Source of the DNA: Bryobacterales bacterium
Lineage (GTDB): Bacteria > Acidobacteriota > Terriglobia > Bryobacterales > Bryobacteraceae
Direction: 5' to 3'
Length of the DNA: 64,000 nucleotides
NCBI GenBank assembly: GCA_026129915.1
Contig: JAHCHD010000006.1
Span: forward strand, 1-64,000
Below, one piece after another: positions 27,210 to 37,850 of this stretch; positions within the stretch are counted from its first letter, which is position 1, and the number at the start of each line of letters is the position of its first letter. Both the position numbers and the translations under genes were made by a program. The notes beneath the pieces are model-generated. The model was not told the origin of the DNA, did no database searches, and worked only from the letters and a program-made list of their open reading frames with translations.

Positions 27210-30200
27210 ATGCACCGTGGCACGTCACGGAAACAGCAGGGCCTCCCTTCTCCCGAAATCGCCCTTGGCGTCAAGTTGAGCGATACTCGGGTTAAACCAG
27301 AAGAGCGGGGGATTTGGAACTTGGGCTATCTGCTTCCGTGGCGACGGAACTCCTTCCGGGAATCAGGAACGCACTGCAGGCGCCTTCTCCCTGTGGCTCA
27401 CACTATCCTGGTTGCGCTTGTCCTGAGCAGTTCTGCATCCGCGCAGACGGTCGCGCTGTTTGCCAGCAGCCCCGCCGCTGCCGCTTCGGCTGCCGGAGAG
27501 ATCGCCGCCGATGATCAGCCGTTGGTTGTCCTGCGCAGCCGGTCGATTTCGCTGGAACCTGCCGCGTTGTCGGGCTTACGCAAGATGGCGAAGACGGTAA
27601 CGCCGCTCACCGCTACGGGAGAGGCCACCGTCCTGCTGAACCTTTTCCAGGACACCTCGCTTGGTTTCGAGGTGCTGCAGGTGAAACCCACGCACGACGG
27701 TGTGGGCACGGAGTGGATAGGGGTGGCGCTACGCCAGGGAGGCGGGGCGCCCGCCGGCGATATCGTGCTCACCTGGTACCAGGGTGCACTGGCGGGTTTC
27801 GTCCGGCTCGATGGCGGCGAATACTACCGCATTGTGGTGGAGCCGTTCGGTAGCGGCGAAGTGCGCCAGATGACATTCCGCGGCTATCCGGGTGGGCATC
27901 CGGACTACGTTGAACCCACAGGTGCTGACCACAACGGCGTGGTGCGCGGGCCTGCCCGTACAGTACGGGTTGCGGAGGCAGCCGCCAAGTCCGCGCCTGC
28001 CTCAACCTCGCCAGACGTGTGGCTCCCCGAGGGGGCGCACTCGGCAGGCGAAGAAAGCCAGATCGATATCCTGATCGCTTTCACGTCCGCTGCCGGTGGC
28101 GGCAATGAGAGCAGCCGCAATGCCTTCGCCAACAACCTGGTGGCGGAAGCGAATCTTACCTATCAGCGCAGCAACGTATCAATCCGGCTGCAGCTTGTCC
28201 ACACCACAGCAGTGAGCTGGGACGATTCAGCCGTCTGGGGCGTAAACAACTACGACCTTGCCCTCAATGCCCTCACCGCCAACGGAGACGGACAGATGGA
28301 CGGAGTCCATACGCTGCGTGACCGGTACGGGGCCGATCTCGTTTCGCTGATCGTGTCGCCCCAGCTCAGCTCTGGGTTTGCAATCGTGGGCAAGGCAAAC
28401 TTGATGACCAACAACCCGGCGGGTTTCGCGGCGTCGGCGTTCTCGCTTGTACATAGAAACTATGCCGCCGGGCCTGCCTACACGTTTGCTCATGAGATCG
28501 GACACAACCTGGGCCTGGGGCATGACGAAGATAACGGCGGCGCGTCTGGTGCATTTCACTCCTATTCCAAGGGCTATCAGCAGAAGCTGCTGGAGCCCAA
28601 GTTTTACACGATCATGGCCTACTCCAGTGGCTGTGATGGTTGCGAATTAATCGCACAGTACTCAAACCCGGAAGTGAGCTATCAACTCATCCCTACCGGA
28701 GTGCCTAACCAGATCGACAACGCCCGCACACTGCAGTACACGCGCGCCTTTGCCTCGGAATGGAGAAACGCGGCTCCGGCGGGACCTTGCAGCTTTGCGG
28801 CGGGCGGGGCGCGCAGCGTTGGCTTTGAAGGTGCCGAGTTCTCGGTTCAGGTATCCACGCAGGAAGGCTGCCAGTGGAGCGCAGCATCACAGGATTCCTG
28901 GATGACCGTGCTTCAGGGGCAGAATGGCGTGGGTGAGGGCGTCGTGCTGGTTCGTGTCGATGCAAACACAACGCCGTTTCCGCGCGAGGGACGCCTGGTG
29001 ATTGGAGGCCAGATCGTACAGGTGACCCAGAGCGTGGCGCCCTGTAGCGTAAGCGTCCATCCGAGTGAGGTTTCCCTGGGGAATGCGGCTGCCAGCCTTG
29101 AGTTCGCGGTGACAACGGCAACCCCGTGCCCTTACGCCCTGCAGTCGCAGGCGCACTGGATGGTGATTGCGGGCGCTCAGCAGCAAACTGGAAATCAGAC
29201 GTTACGGGTGGACGTCGGCGCGAACAATACGGGATCCCCCCGAATAGGGATTCTGCGGGTCCACAACATCAACATCACGGTTCAACAGAACGCCCTGCCG
29301 GCGCCATGCGCGGCAACCTGGCTGGGTGAGGCGCTGAACGCCGGTCCGGGTACCTCCGTCCACCAGATTGGGGTGAAGGCTGACCCCGGCTGCCGGTGGG
29401 AGGCGCCGTTGCCCGCCGAAGGGTTTGTCTCCTTTCCGAGCCAGCCGTTCGGTTTCGGGGATGGCTCCCTATCCGTGCGGGTGGAACGCAACCCGTCGCT
29501 GCAACCCCGCACGGCCGTCCTGCTGCTGCAAGGCGCGGCGTTCACGATTCACCAGTCCCCCAGGCCAACGCAGTGCAACTATTCGGTTTCCCCTGAGTCG
29601 TTTAGTTTGGCCGCATCAGCGGGTTCGTTCCAGGTGACGATGAGTGCGGCGGAGGGCTGCGACTGGCAGGTGCAAAGCAATGGGAACTGGGTCACGCCAG
29701 CGCTTCCGTACGCCGGGGAAGGAACCGGGCCGGTGAGCTTTCAGGTAGCGGCGAACGCGACGCTCTTTTCCCGGAGCGCCACAATCTTCCTGGGTACCGC
29801 AAGCGTCACGGTGGTGCAGGCCGGGGTGGATCCGCCGGCGGGTTGCAACTACACGGTCACACCCGATGCCCTCAGTGTGCCCTTCCAGCAGTCCACCCAC
29901 ACCCTTCAGGTGACTACCCTGGTGGCGTGTCCGTGGGCATTTGATACGGAGGCTTCCTGGTTGAGTGTCCCCGCGAAGATGGGGTTTGGCTCTGTGACGC
30001 TCTCAATGCAGGCGGCTGCGAACTCTGCGCTTCTTCCCCGAAGCGGCAAGGTGCTAATTGGGGGCAAGACGGTTACGGTGGAGCAGGCTGCTACGCCAGT
30101 TTCACTGTTGATGTGGCCGAATCCGCAGGTTGTGGTGCGCCATGCCCGCGCGAATGCGCCGCAGCAGTTCCGGGTTCCCATTGTGGCGCGGGTAGGAAAT

Positions 30201-30518
30201 GCGGTGCTGCCTGTTGCCCTAACAGTGCCCCCGGTATCCTGGCTCACGGAATCCGTTGCGGCTTCCACAACACAGACGCCGTTTGAGATTGCGATTACCC
30301 CAGCAGGCATGAATCCGGGTGTTCACCACACCACATTGACGGTCACGAATACCACGGGGGCGGCTGCCGCGGCACAAGTTCCGGTGCTGCTCCAGGTGAG
30401 GTCAGCAACACGGCCAGTTTCCCCACAGTCGCTTTCGTTTCGCATTCAGCAGGGGGAGCTCCAGCGGCACAGAACACTCTTCCCCACACAATGCGGAGCA
30501 CGGCAACGCCCAAGGTAG
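27210..30518 (+). CDS. Secreted metzincin metalloprotease with BACON-type repeats (frameshifted near its end)
   Basis: Open for 1102 codons. The signal peptide is near residues 50-80 (LLPVAHTILVALVLSSSASAQ), so the native start may be later than 27210. A propeptide-like region (DQPLVVLRSRSISL) is followed by a zinc protease with HEIGHNLGLGHDEDNG at about residues 427-442 (HExxHxxGxxHD) and a Met-turn YTIMAYSSGC. From about residue 525 there are successive BACON-like domains, each with a cysteine and a terminal VTVxQ strand (CQWSAASQDSWMTV..IVQVTQS and repeats). The frame is lost in a G-run at 30452-30456: adding one G would read on into GAPAAQNTLPHT and the C-terminal domain. A decayed tandem paralogue follows. 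Confidence 0.75.
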   Translation: MHRGTSRKQQGLPSPEIALGVKLSDTRVKPEERGIWNLGYLLPWRRNSFRESGTHCRRLLPVAHTILVALVLSSSASAQTVALFASSPAAAASAAGEIAADDQPLVVLRSRSISLEPAALSGLRKMAKTVTPLTATGEATVLLNLFQDTSLGFEVLQVKPTHDGVGTEWIGVALRQGGGAPAGDIVLTWYQGALAGFVRLDGGEYYRIVVEPFGSGEVRQMTFRGYPGGHPDYVEPTGADHNGVVRGPARTVRVAEAAAKSAPASTSPDVWLPEGAHSAGEESQIDILIAFTSAAGGGNESSRNAFANNLVAEANLTYQRSNVSIRLQLVHTTAVSWDDSAVWGVNNYDLALNALTANGDGQMDGVHTLRDRYGADLVSLIVSPQLSSGFAIVGKANLMTNNPAGFAASAFSLVHRNYAAGPAYTFAHEIGHNLGLGHDEDNGGASGAFHSYSKGYQQKLLEPKFYTIMAYSSGCDGCELIAQYSNPEVSYQLIPTGVPNQIDNARTLQYTRAFASEWRNAAPAGPCSFAAGGARSVGFEGAEFSVQVSTQEGCQWSAASQDSWMTVLQGQNGVGEGVVLVRVDANTTPFPREGRLVIGGQIVQVTQSVAPCSVSVHPSEVSLGNAAASLEFAVTTATPCPYALQSQAHWMVIAGAQQQTGNQTLRVDVGANNTGSPRIGILRVHNINITVQQNALPAPCAATWLGEALNAGPGTSVHQIGVKADPGCRWEAPLPAEGFVSFPSQPFGFGDGSLSVRVERNPSLQPRTAVLLLQGAAFTIHQSPRPTQCNYSVSPESFSLAASAGSFQVTMSAAEGCDWQVQSNGNWVTPALPYAGEGTGPVSFQVAANATLFSRSATIFLGTASVTVVQAGVDPPAGCNYTVTPDALSVPFQQSTHTLQVTTLVACPWAFDTEASWLSVPAKMGFGSVTLSMQAAANSALLPRSGKVLIGGKTVTVEQAATPVSLLMWPNPQVVVRHARANAPQQFRVPIVARVGNAVLPVALTVPPVSWLTESVAASTTQTPFEIAITPAGMNPGVHHTTLTVTNTTGAAAAAQVPVLLQVRSATRPVSPQSLSFRIQQGELQRHRTLFPTQCGARQRPR

Positions 30519-31421
30519 TTGTCACTGCCTCTGGTGGCGATTGGCTGGAGACCAGGATTCTGGAAGATGAAGGCGGGTGGCGCGTGGAGGTGCAACCTGT
30601 GTCGCCGGCGCTCCCGGCCGGACAGTTCGACGCGGCCATCACCATCGAATGTGATGCCGGCTGCGCCTCAGCGGTGGTGCCATTGCGTCTTACCGTGGAG
30701 CTACTGATTCGGGCAGCGAACTCCAGCCCGCAATCGCCTCCGGCGAATGTTGTGGCATCCAGCTTCCTGCCGGGAATCACCAACGGTGCCTGGATGAGCA
30801 TCTTCGGTGAACGTCTGGCCAGCACTGCCCGGTTGTGGGAGGAGCGCGACTTCAATGGCGACCAGTTCCCGCTGGAGTTGGACGGCGTCCGCGTGACGGT
30901 TGCCGGTAAACCCGCGCCGGTGAGTTACATCTCGCAGCCAGATCAACTTCCAGGCGCCCGCCGGCTTGCCGGTGGGCTGGGTGACGGTTGAGGTAGAGAC
31001 CCCAAGCGGCAAGGATACCGCGCTCGTTTGGGCAGCCGATGTGGCGCCCGGCATCTTTGTCTTCGACGCCCAGCGGCAGCCCGCGGCGCTGCACCCCGAT
31101 GGCACACCGGCATGGAATCCGTCGGAACCGGGTGCGAACGGTCGCCCTGCCAGACCCGGCGACATTCTTGCCATTTACGGCACCGGCTTCGGCCCCACCC
31201 TTCCCGAAGTGCCAGTGGGACAAATCTTTTCTGGCGCAGCTCCCTTGGCAAACCCTGACGAAGCAGAAGTGCGCATCGGCGGAATGCCCGCCAAAGTGCA
31301 ATTCATCGGCCTGTCCGGGGCGGGCCTGAACCAGATCAACGTGGTGGTGCCAGACCTGCAAGCTGGCACGCACCCAGTGGAACTAAAGATGGGCGGAGTG
31401 CCGGTTAGCGGGTTGCGCTGA
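30457..31421 (+). pseudogene. Detached C-terminal domain of the first metalloprotease (two frames)
   Basis: This is the continuation of the preceding protein after the frameshift at 30452-30456. First segment, to about 30935, includes VVVTASGGDWLETRILEDEGGW and SSFLPGITNGAWMSIFGERLAS. A second shift near 30930-30940 moves back to the original frame for INFQAPAGLPVGWVTVEVETPSG..NGRPARPGDILAIYGTGFGPTLPEVPVGQ and NQINVVVPDLQAGTHPVEL. The last stretch is the TIGR03437-like Ig-fold domain typical of Solibacterales secreted proteins. Two compensating indels would restore a single protein of about 1400 residues. Genuine mutation and sequencing error are both possible. Confidence 0.7.
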
Positions 31422-31699
31422 TCACGGTGGATGAGTAGTGACGCAGGGTCACTTCCTGCCTTACCCGACGAGCACCGTTGAGGTTGCAGTTGAAACTGTA
31501 CGAGCGCGGTCTGGCCGACATTGACAAGCTTCCAGTTTCAAGTTAATTTAATACGACGATATCTGATAAAAAGGCTCAATGTGGGTTCCCGAGCGGGACA
31601 TTACCGCCGCGACTGACCCATAAGCTAAGTCTCCGAATGACGAATTCCGCCCGGAATCGGCGATCCTTGATGTGGATTAGAAATGGAGAAGTATAGGCC

Positions 31700-34600
31700 T
31701 TGCCAAACCTCATCCGTTCGCTATTTGACCCCCCGCTGGCGTGGCGCCATCCCGCGGAAAGACTATGCTTTCGGGCAGCGATCCTCTCCGTGCTTGCCCT
31801 GTTTCCCGCGGGTGCCCTGTGCGCGCAATTGCTGCCGCTGTTCGTGAACAGCCAGACCTCTGCCGCTTCCCCTGCCGGTGAGGTCGCTACCGGCGATCAG
31901 CCGCTGGTGGAACTGCGTAGCCGCTCTATTTCCTTGAACCAATCCGCGGTTGCCGCCTTACGAAAGTTGTCGAGAACAGCGGGTCCCCGCGCGGCGACTG
32001 GGCAAGGAAACATCCTGCTGAACCTCTTTCCGGACACAGCACTTAACCTGGAAGTGGTTGAGTGGCCACCCGACGGTGGCAGGGTATACATTGGCTCGGT
32101 CCTGGCTGCGGGAAACGGGGAGCCTGATGGAGACTCGGTACTTACCTGGTATCAGGGCGCGATGGTGGGTTATGTGCGGCTACGTAGTGGCGAATACTAT
32201 CGCATTACCGTAGAACCATTTGGCGGCGGTGAGGTGAGGCAGTTAGTCTTCCGGGGATATCCAGGCGGGCAGCCGGATTACGTGGAAACTCCGAGAGCTG
32301 ACGAGAATGGCGTGGTGCGCGGACCCGTTCGCGCCCCTTCTCTCGCCACTGAAGCCGCGGCCAAGGCCGCGGAATCTTGGCTACCGGGTGGTGCGCTGGC
32401 TTCCTCGGGCTACAGCGAAATCGGGGTGCTGGTGGGCTTCAGCACCCCCGCTGGGACGTTTGCTGCGATGCGGTGATGCAGGCTTTGCCGCGTGGAGCCA
32501 ACCGCATCTTCGTCAATAGTGGCGTGAAGGTGGCCTTACGCTTGGTGCATACAGTCCTACTTGGGGGCGACGCGTCTATCCCTTGGAGCTATGCGAACTG
32601 GGCAGAAACGCTTGATCGGTTGACTTCGCCAACCGATGGTCAAATGGATGTGGTCCATACCCTGCGTGACCAGTACGGTGCCGATCTGGTGTCGTTGATT
32701 GTGGAACCACCGCTGACGGGCGGATGGGTCGTGGTGGGCATCCAGCGAACTTCGGCCCCTAACGCCTTCAAGTGAAACTTTGAAGAGAAAGATTACTGTG
32801 CCACTGGACCTTCTTATACCTTCGCGCACGAAATCGGGCATAACCTCGGGCTGGTCCACGATGATGCCAACGGAGGATTACTTGGCGGGTTCCATCCGTA
32901 TTCAAAGGGCTACCAACAGAAGACGCTGATCCCTAACTTCTTCACCATAATGGCATACAGCCAAGGCTGTGACGGATGCCGGGCCATTCAGAATTTCTCC
33001 AACCCGGATGTGCTCTACGAAACCATCCCCACCGGGATTCCCAACTTGATTGACTCCGCGCGCACCCTCGAGTACATCCGTCCCTACGCGGAGGCATGGA
33101 AAGGCCCCGGTACGCCCCCGCCCTGCACTTATCAGGTGGCAGAACAAGTTGGTATGTCTCACATGGCAGGCGACACCACGGTTGCCGTCATTTTCCTGAA
33201 AATGGCTGCCAGGTCGGCGAGCATCACAAACGCCCTGGATCACTATTTCTCCAAGGGCGTGGCGGCAACTCCGTGGTGATTCGTGCTACCTCAAACACTT
33301 CAGTCGACCCGCGAACGGGCACCGTGCGGGTGGCTGGTCAGACGGTGACGGTGGAGCAATCTGTCGCACCGTGTACTGTGCAAGTGCAGCCGCCTGAAGT
33401 GAACATCGGGAATGCAGCCGCCACCATTGAACTGGCAGCCACCCCATCGGTGCCGTGCCGCTATGTCAGCAACTCCAGCGTTCCGTGGCTCACTGTCGTG
33501 GGAAGTGGCAGAAAAGCAATGCAAACGAAACCATCAAGGTGAACGTAGGAGCCAACACCACGGGAGCCGTACGGATCTCAGCGATTGTGTTTCATCAGGA
33601 CACCTTGTTCCCTACAACGGCATTGGGCTTACGGATCACCCAGAATGCTCTCCCCTCACCCTGCCAGGCTTCCTGGGTGGGAACAGGCATCCACGTGGGC
33701 GCGGCGGTAAACACGCAGACGCTGTCAGTAGTCTCGGATCCGGGATGCCCATGGGGTGCTGCACGGTCTGGCGCGGGCAGCTTCGTAACGTGGACGACAG
33801 GGAGCTCTGGCACAGGCAACGGAACCGTGGGTATCCGTGTGGAACGCAACCCCTCCGTCCTGCCGCGTACTGAAGTGCTGCTTCTGGTGGCACAATTATA
33901 TCAGGGATTACACAGTTTCGCCGAGTGCCTTCGAGATCAGTTCCGCAGGGGCGGATTTCCAAGTGACGATGAGCGCGGCGACGGCGGCGCGGTGGGGTCT
34001 CTCAAGATTTCTGGATCTTCTCCGCCAGTACGCATTTTCGAGGGCACTGGGCGCTCAGCACACGCTGGGTGGTCTAGCCCTGTTTCCCTTAGCGCTCGGC
34101 AACCATCGTGATGGGAACCGTCGGCATTGCTGTAAACCAGGCTGGGGTGCCGCCCCCGGCGGATTGTACTTACACCGTGTCGGCCGACAAGATCAGTTTT
34201 TCGTATTTGGAATCCACGTCTGACTTAAGGTTGACCACGCACTGCGTCCCTGCAAAGTGCCCCTGGGTGATTCAAGGCCCTCAGCGAGCGTGCCACAGCT
34301 TTGGAATGAGCGCTGCGCGCTTCGGGTGAAGGCCTCAGCTAATTCCAGCTTGTTGCCCCGCAGTGGCCAAGGTGGTGTTCGAGGCGGTAGTCGTGGAATA
34401 CCAGTTGCTTGGCCATACACCGGTAGTTGTGGATTGTAGTGCGTGCCAGCGTAACGCCGGAAGGCCACCATGTGGTGCGTGTAAGCGGCCGTGATTCCGT
34501 GTGACTCACCACCCATGGCTAAAGGAAACTGTCAGAGGCTGCCACCAACGCGTGGAGTCCACCGCGTTTGAGGTGGAGATGCGCGCTGCGGGCATGGCGC

Positions 34601-35648
34601 CCGGTGTGCACAGGACTACTCTCACGGTAACCAACACTACCGGGGCGGTGGCGCGCAAGTTCCGTCCTGTTCCAGGTGAGGTCAAGCGGGCGATTCTCCG
34701 CAGTCTTTCCAGGCACGGCGCGGCGCTCGTCCACAAGAACAGAGTATTCGCACGCGACAGCTTACGGCACAGCCGCAGGTGGAGGTCACCACTTTCGGCG
34801 GAGACTGGCTGCAGACGGTAGTGGAGGTCTGGCGGCGGCGCATTGAGTGTCCAGCCTTCATCCTCCGAACTTCCGGTTGGGCAGTACGATGCAGCAATCA
34901 CCGTTACTTGCGGCGCTGGTTGCGCCGCAGCCCTGGTTCCCGTGCGTTTCTCCGTGTATGCCGCTCCGCCCACGGGCGGCGACAATCGCCTCTGGTGGTG
35001 TGAGCAGCACCAGCTTTTGCTCCAGGCATCAGCGGTTGCCTGGATAGGCAGTTCGGTAGACGTCTGACACTGCCCGGTTATTAGAGCGCACAATGGCGAT
35101 ATTGGACAGCTTCCGCGTGACGGTTGCCGGCCAGATGAAGATGCTGCTCACCCGGCCAGATCAACTTCCAGGCGCCCGCCGCGCGGGTGGTTTGATGAAG
35201 CACAGAGGTAAGGGCCCAAGCAGCGGCAAGAGGATCTACCGCGCGTCGTTTAGGGCCGGCATCTTTGTCTTCGAGCGCGCCGTCCAGCGGCAAAGCCACG
35301 GCTGCGCGATGGCACGCACCGGCATGGAATCCGTCGAACCGGGTGCGAACGGTCGCCCTGCCAGGCCCGGCGACATTCTTGCCATTTACGGCACCGGCTT
35401 CGGCCCCACATTTCCCGAAGTGCCAGTGGGACAAGTCTTCTGGCGCAGCTCCCTTGGCAAACCCTGACGAAGCAGAAGTGCGCATCGGCGGAATGCCCGC
35501 AGCGGTGCAATTCATCGGCCTGTCCGGGGCGGGCCTGAACCAGATCAACGTGGTGGTACCAGACCTGCAAGCTGGCACGCACCCGGTGGAACTAAGGATA
35601 GCCGGAGTGACAAACCAGATTGGAGTAATGCTGCAGGTCACCCGTTAG
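31700..35648 (+). pseudogene. Decayed tandem paralogue of the metalloprotease/BACON gene
   Basis: A full-length relative of the gene at 27210-31421 with many lesions. The signal peptide and N-terminus are intact to about 32450 (FRAAILSVLALFPAGALCAQ; DQPLVELRSRSISLNQ). A frameshift follows, then an in-frame TGA at 32773-32775 just before the protease site PSYTFAHEIGHNLGLVHDDANGG, then further shifts around 33200, 33500 and 33900. Frames and domain order become scrambled at 34000-35250. The end (PGDILAIYGTGFGPTFPEVPVGQ, NQINVVVPDLQAGTHPVEL) is again clear. The zinc site itself is preserved. The 278-bp spacer before it (31422-31699) shows no gene, only a small inverted repeat AGTGAC/GTCACT at 31437-31453. 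Confidence 0.85.
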
Positions 35649-35665
35649 CGCGGGCCACCAATGGG

Positions 35666-36334
35666 TCAGTGGCTGCCACGAAGAAAGTTCCGCAAGACGT
35701 CCCTCCAGCAGTAACGAAGGACTGGCCACCGGTTCCACCGTTGCAAGTGCCATCCATCGGGCCCGCCAGGAGGGTGAGCCACCTTGCGAAGGAAAGCGGT
35801 GCGGACCACCACATCTTCCAGTTCGACAAACTCTTCTTGGAGTAGGAACCGGTAGAGATCATGCACCGACCGGATCTGCAAGTCATCCAAAACCAGCCAG
35901 CCACCGGGAGACAAGTGCTCGAACAGGTAGACAAACTCCATTTGTGGCTGAGGGTAGGCGTGCGGACCGTCAAGAAGTATCAGTTGGAGCGGTTGCGAAA
36001 ACGAGTGGACCGGGAGCGTCGTCTTGGTTTCCCCTTCCACGAAGTTGACAGAAGTAACCCTAAGGTCGGGCCGGGCTCTGAGTGCGGTAATTGTCCGGCT
36101 CTCACCCTCGATCGCAAATGCGGTGTGTGACTCGCTGATGCGTGAAAGCAGGATCGTGCTGCCACCACAACCGGTTTCGGCGGAAGCCTGAAAAGGGCCA
36201 CGGCTCGCGATCGCCTCAAGCGCAGCGGGCGCCATCGCATCCCAAGGATGAAATGAGGCTGCCTCAACCACTAACTCACGCAGTTCCTCCGCCGAGAGAC
36301 TACGCGTTGTACCCTCCACTTCCCGGTCATCCAT
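35666..36334 (-). CDS. Class I SAM-dependent methyltransferase
   Basis: A 222-residue protein from the ATG at 36334, which is preceded by AGGAG at 6 bases; the longer frame would add 37 unrelated residues. Core motifs: SAETGCGGSTILLSRI (SAM-binding, motif I) at about 50-65, TAFAIEGESRTITALRA, and LQLILLDGPHAYPQPQMEFVYLFEHLSPGGWLVLDDLQ (motif II and following, with an acidic residue pair). This is the Methyltransf_24-like architecture often found in cell-surface or glycan-modifying methyltransferases. It faces the decayed protease and is not in an obvious operon, so the substrate is unknown. Confidence 0.75.
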   Translation of the reverse strand: MDDREVEGTTRSLSAEELRELVVEAASFHPWDAMAPAALEAIASRGPFQASAETGCGGSTILLSRISESHTAFAIEGESRTITALRARPDLRVTSVNFVEGETKTTLPVHSFSQPLQLILLDGPHAYPQPQMEFVYLFEHLSPGGWLVLDDLQIRSVHDLYRFLLQEEFVELEDVVVRTAFLRKVAHPPGGPDGWHLQRWNRWPVLRYCWRDVLRNFLRGSH

Positions 36335-37037
36335 CGCAACTCCTGTTGTTTGCTCTCCATCCTCGCCCCATCTTAGTGAACTCAGATCAGCTTCGGTACT
36401 GCAACTGGGTAGTGCGCGCCTACTCCTCGCAGAACGCGGACTCAAATCTGCCTTGTACGTCCAAATCCTGGCGGCAATCCTGCCTCAAATGCAACAGCAA
36501 ACCTGTGCGGTCACGCCCCTTCCCGATTTCCGCCACATTCTCTGAATCCCTTTACTCCAAGACACTTACCGGAGCCGCGGAGCACTTTTGGTTGTTCGTG
36601 CGATGTCGCTTTCGCGTTCCACCCAGATATTCTTACTGAGGTTTACAGAGCAACCCATCCCGCCAAAGTTAGGTTTCCAGAATGCGCCGCCCACCTCCGG
36701 TGTGGTTCCTGGTTCGCGTAAGGAATGGCTTCGAGAAGGATTTCGTAGTCGCCCTTCACAATGTGCGTCGGAAACGTCGGATCTGTCGGAAGGGCTGCAG
36801 CGGCAGAATCCGTCGGAAATGTCGGATTCGTCGGATTTGTCGGAACCGCCTGACCCGCAGCGGTCGAAAGGAGCGTCGGAAACGTCGGATTCGTCGGATG
36901 CGCCTGCACAGTTGGAACGGAAGAACCCGTCGGAAACGTCGGATTCGTCGGATCTGTCGGAAACGCCGGATCTGTCGGATCTGTCGAATGCCCGCGCCCC
37001 GAATCTCGACAGCCTAGATAGAGATCGAGAATCTGCC
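36335..37037. other. Intergenic region containing a minisatellite
   Basis: No credible gene is seen between the methyltransferase start and the SDR end. A very long rightward open frame (36588-38993) runs across it but is antisense to the SDR and aldolase genes and is low-complexity here, so I reject it. The notable content is the GTCGGA-based repeat at 36767-36989. Confidence 0.6.
36767..36989. repeat. GTCGGA-NNN nine-base minisatellite
   Basis: About fifteen copies of GTCGGA, mostly spaced by three variable bases (aac, tct, ttc, ttt, aat), arranged in four clusters of three to five units separated by 17-35 bp linkers. Neighbouring clusters share the order GTCGGAaacGTCGGAttcGTCGGA. If read rightward it would encode repeated SETSDSSDLSE-like residues. 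It sits between convergent/parallel gene ends, so it is unlikely to be coding. Confidence 0.85.
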
Positions 37038-37817
37038 CTACACCTCAAACGGCCACACAGCCGTGGTGGTGTAGCCGCCATCCACAGCAATTACCTGACC
37101 AGTGAGGTAGCGTGCGCCGTCGCTGGCCAGGAATACCGCCAGCGGGGCAACTTCCTCAGGGGTACCGAGGCGGGGGATTGCCTGGACCCCCGGCAACCAG
37201 GCTCGCAACTTGGGTTGCTGCCACATCTCCCGGTTGAGGTCGGTTTCAATGAAGCCCGGCGCGATGCAATTCACCGTGATGCCGTGCTTGCCCCACTCCG
37301 CGGCAAGGCTGCGCGTGAGCCCGGCAAGGGCGCTCTTGGTGATGGCGTAGACGGTGATGTGCGGCAGGCCCAGTACAGACATCAGGCTGCCCACAATCAC
37401 GATTCGGCCACCCGCGCCGCGCTTCACCATGCGTCCACCTACAAGCTGCGTGAGGTGGAAGATGCCATGCAGGTTGGTCTCCAGCAGGCGGTCGTACTCC
37501 TCGCGAGTGTAGGTTTCGAAGGGCTTGCGCTGGTTGGATCCCGCCACGTTCAGAAGAATGTCGATTTCTGGCAACTGGTCAGCCAGGCCGGCGATGGAGT
37601 CGCGGTCACTGATGTCGAGCGGCATCGCTTCCGCCTGACAGCCAGCGGCAACCAGCGCGGCGGCCTCACGTTCCAAAGTCTGCAGATTGCGCGAGGCGAG
37701 GATGGTGCGAGCGCCCGCGGCGGCCAGTTCGCGGGCCATGGCAAGGCCGATGCCCCGGCTCGCGCCCGCAATCAGCGCAGTCTTTCCTTCCAGCGAAAAC
37801 GGGTGGGGCAAAGCCAT
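37038..37817 (-). CDS. SDR oxidoreductase, gluconate 5-dehydrogenase-like
   Basis: A 259-residue classical short-chain dehydrogenase. Start at the ATG 37817 with AGGAG about 11 bases upstream; an earlier GTG would overlap that ribosome site. NAD(P)-binding GASRGIGLAMA, LDISDRDS, NVAGSNQRKP (NNAG equivalent), catalytic Ser in VIVGSLMSVLG, Tyr-Lys in VYAITKSALAG, and the C-terminal VIAVDGGYTTT. The opening FSLEGKTALIAGASRGIG resembles gluconate 5-dehydrogenase and 2-keto-3-deoxygluconate-type dehydrogenases. It is the last gene of a leftward operon headed by a TonB receptor and aldolase remnants, which suits sugar-acid catabolism. Precise substrate unknown. Confidence 0.85.
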   Translation of the reverse strand: MALPHPFSLEGKTALIAGASRGIGLAMARELAAAGARTILASRNLQTLEREAAALVAAGCQAEAMPLDISDRDSIAGLADQLPEIDILLNVAGSNQRKPFETYTREEYDRLLETNLHGIFHLTQLVGGRMVKRGAGGRIVIVGSLMSVLGLPHITVYAITKSALAGLTRSLAAEWGKHGITVNCIAPGFIETDLNREMWQQPKLRAWLPGVQAIPRLGTPEEVAPLAVFLASDGARYLTGQVIAVDGGYTTTAVWPFEV

Positions 37818-37850
37818 GGGGTAGAAGTCTCCTTGCACTCGGGGTGGCTG

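Noticed and set aside
36767-36989. CRISPR array
   Set aside because: Repeat units are 6-9 bases, the intervals are mostly three bases, and the longer linkers resemble one another. No cas genes are present.
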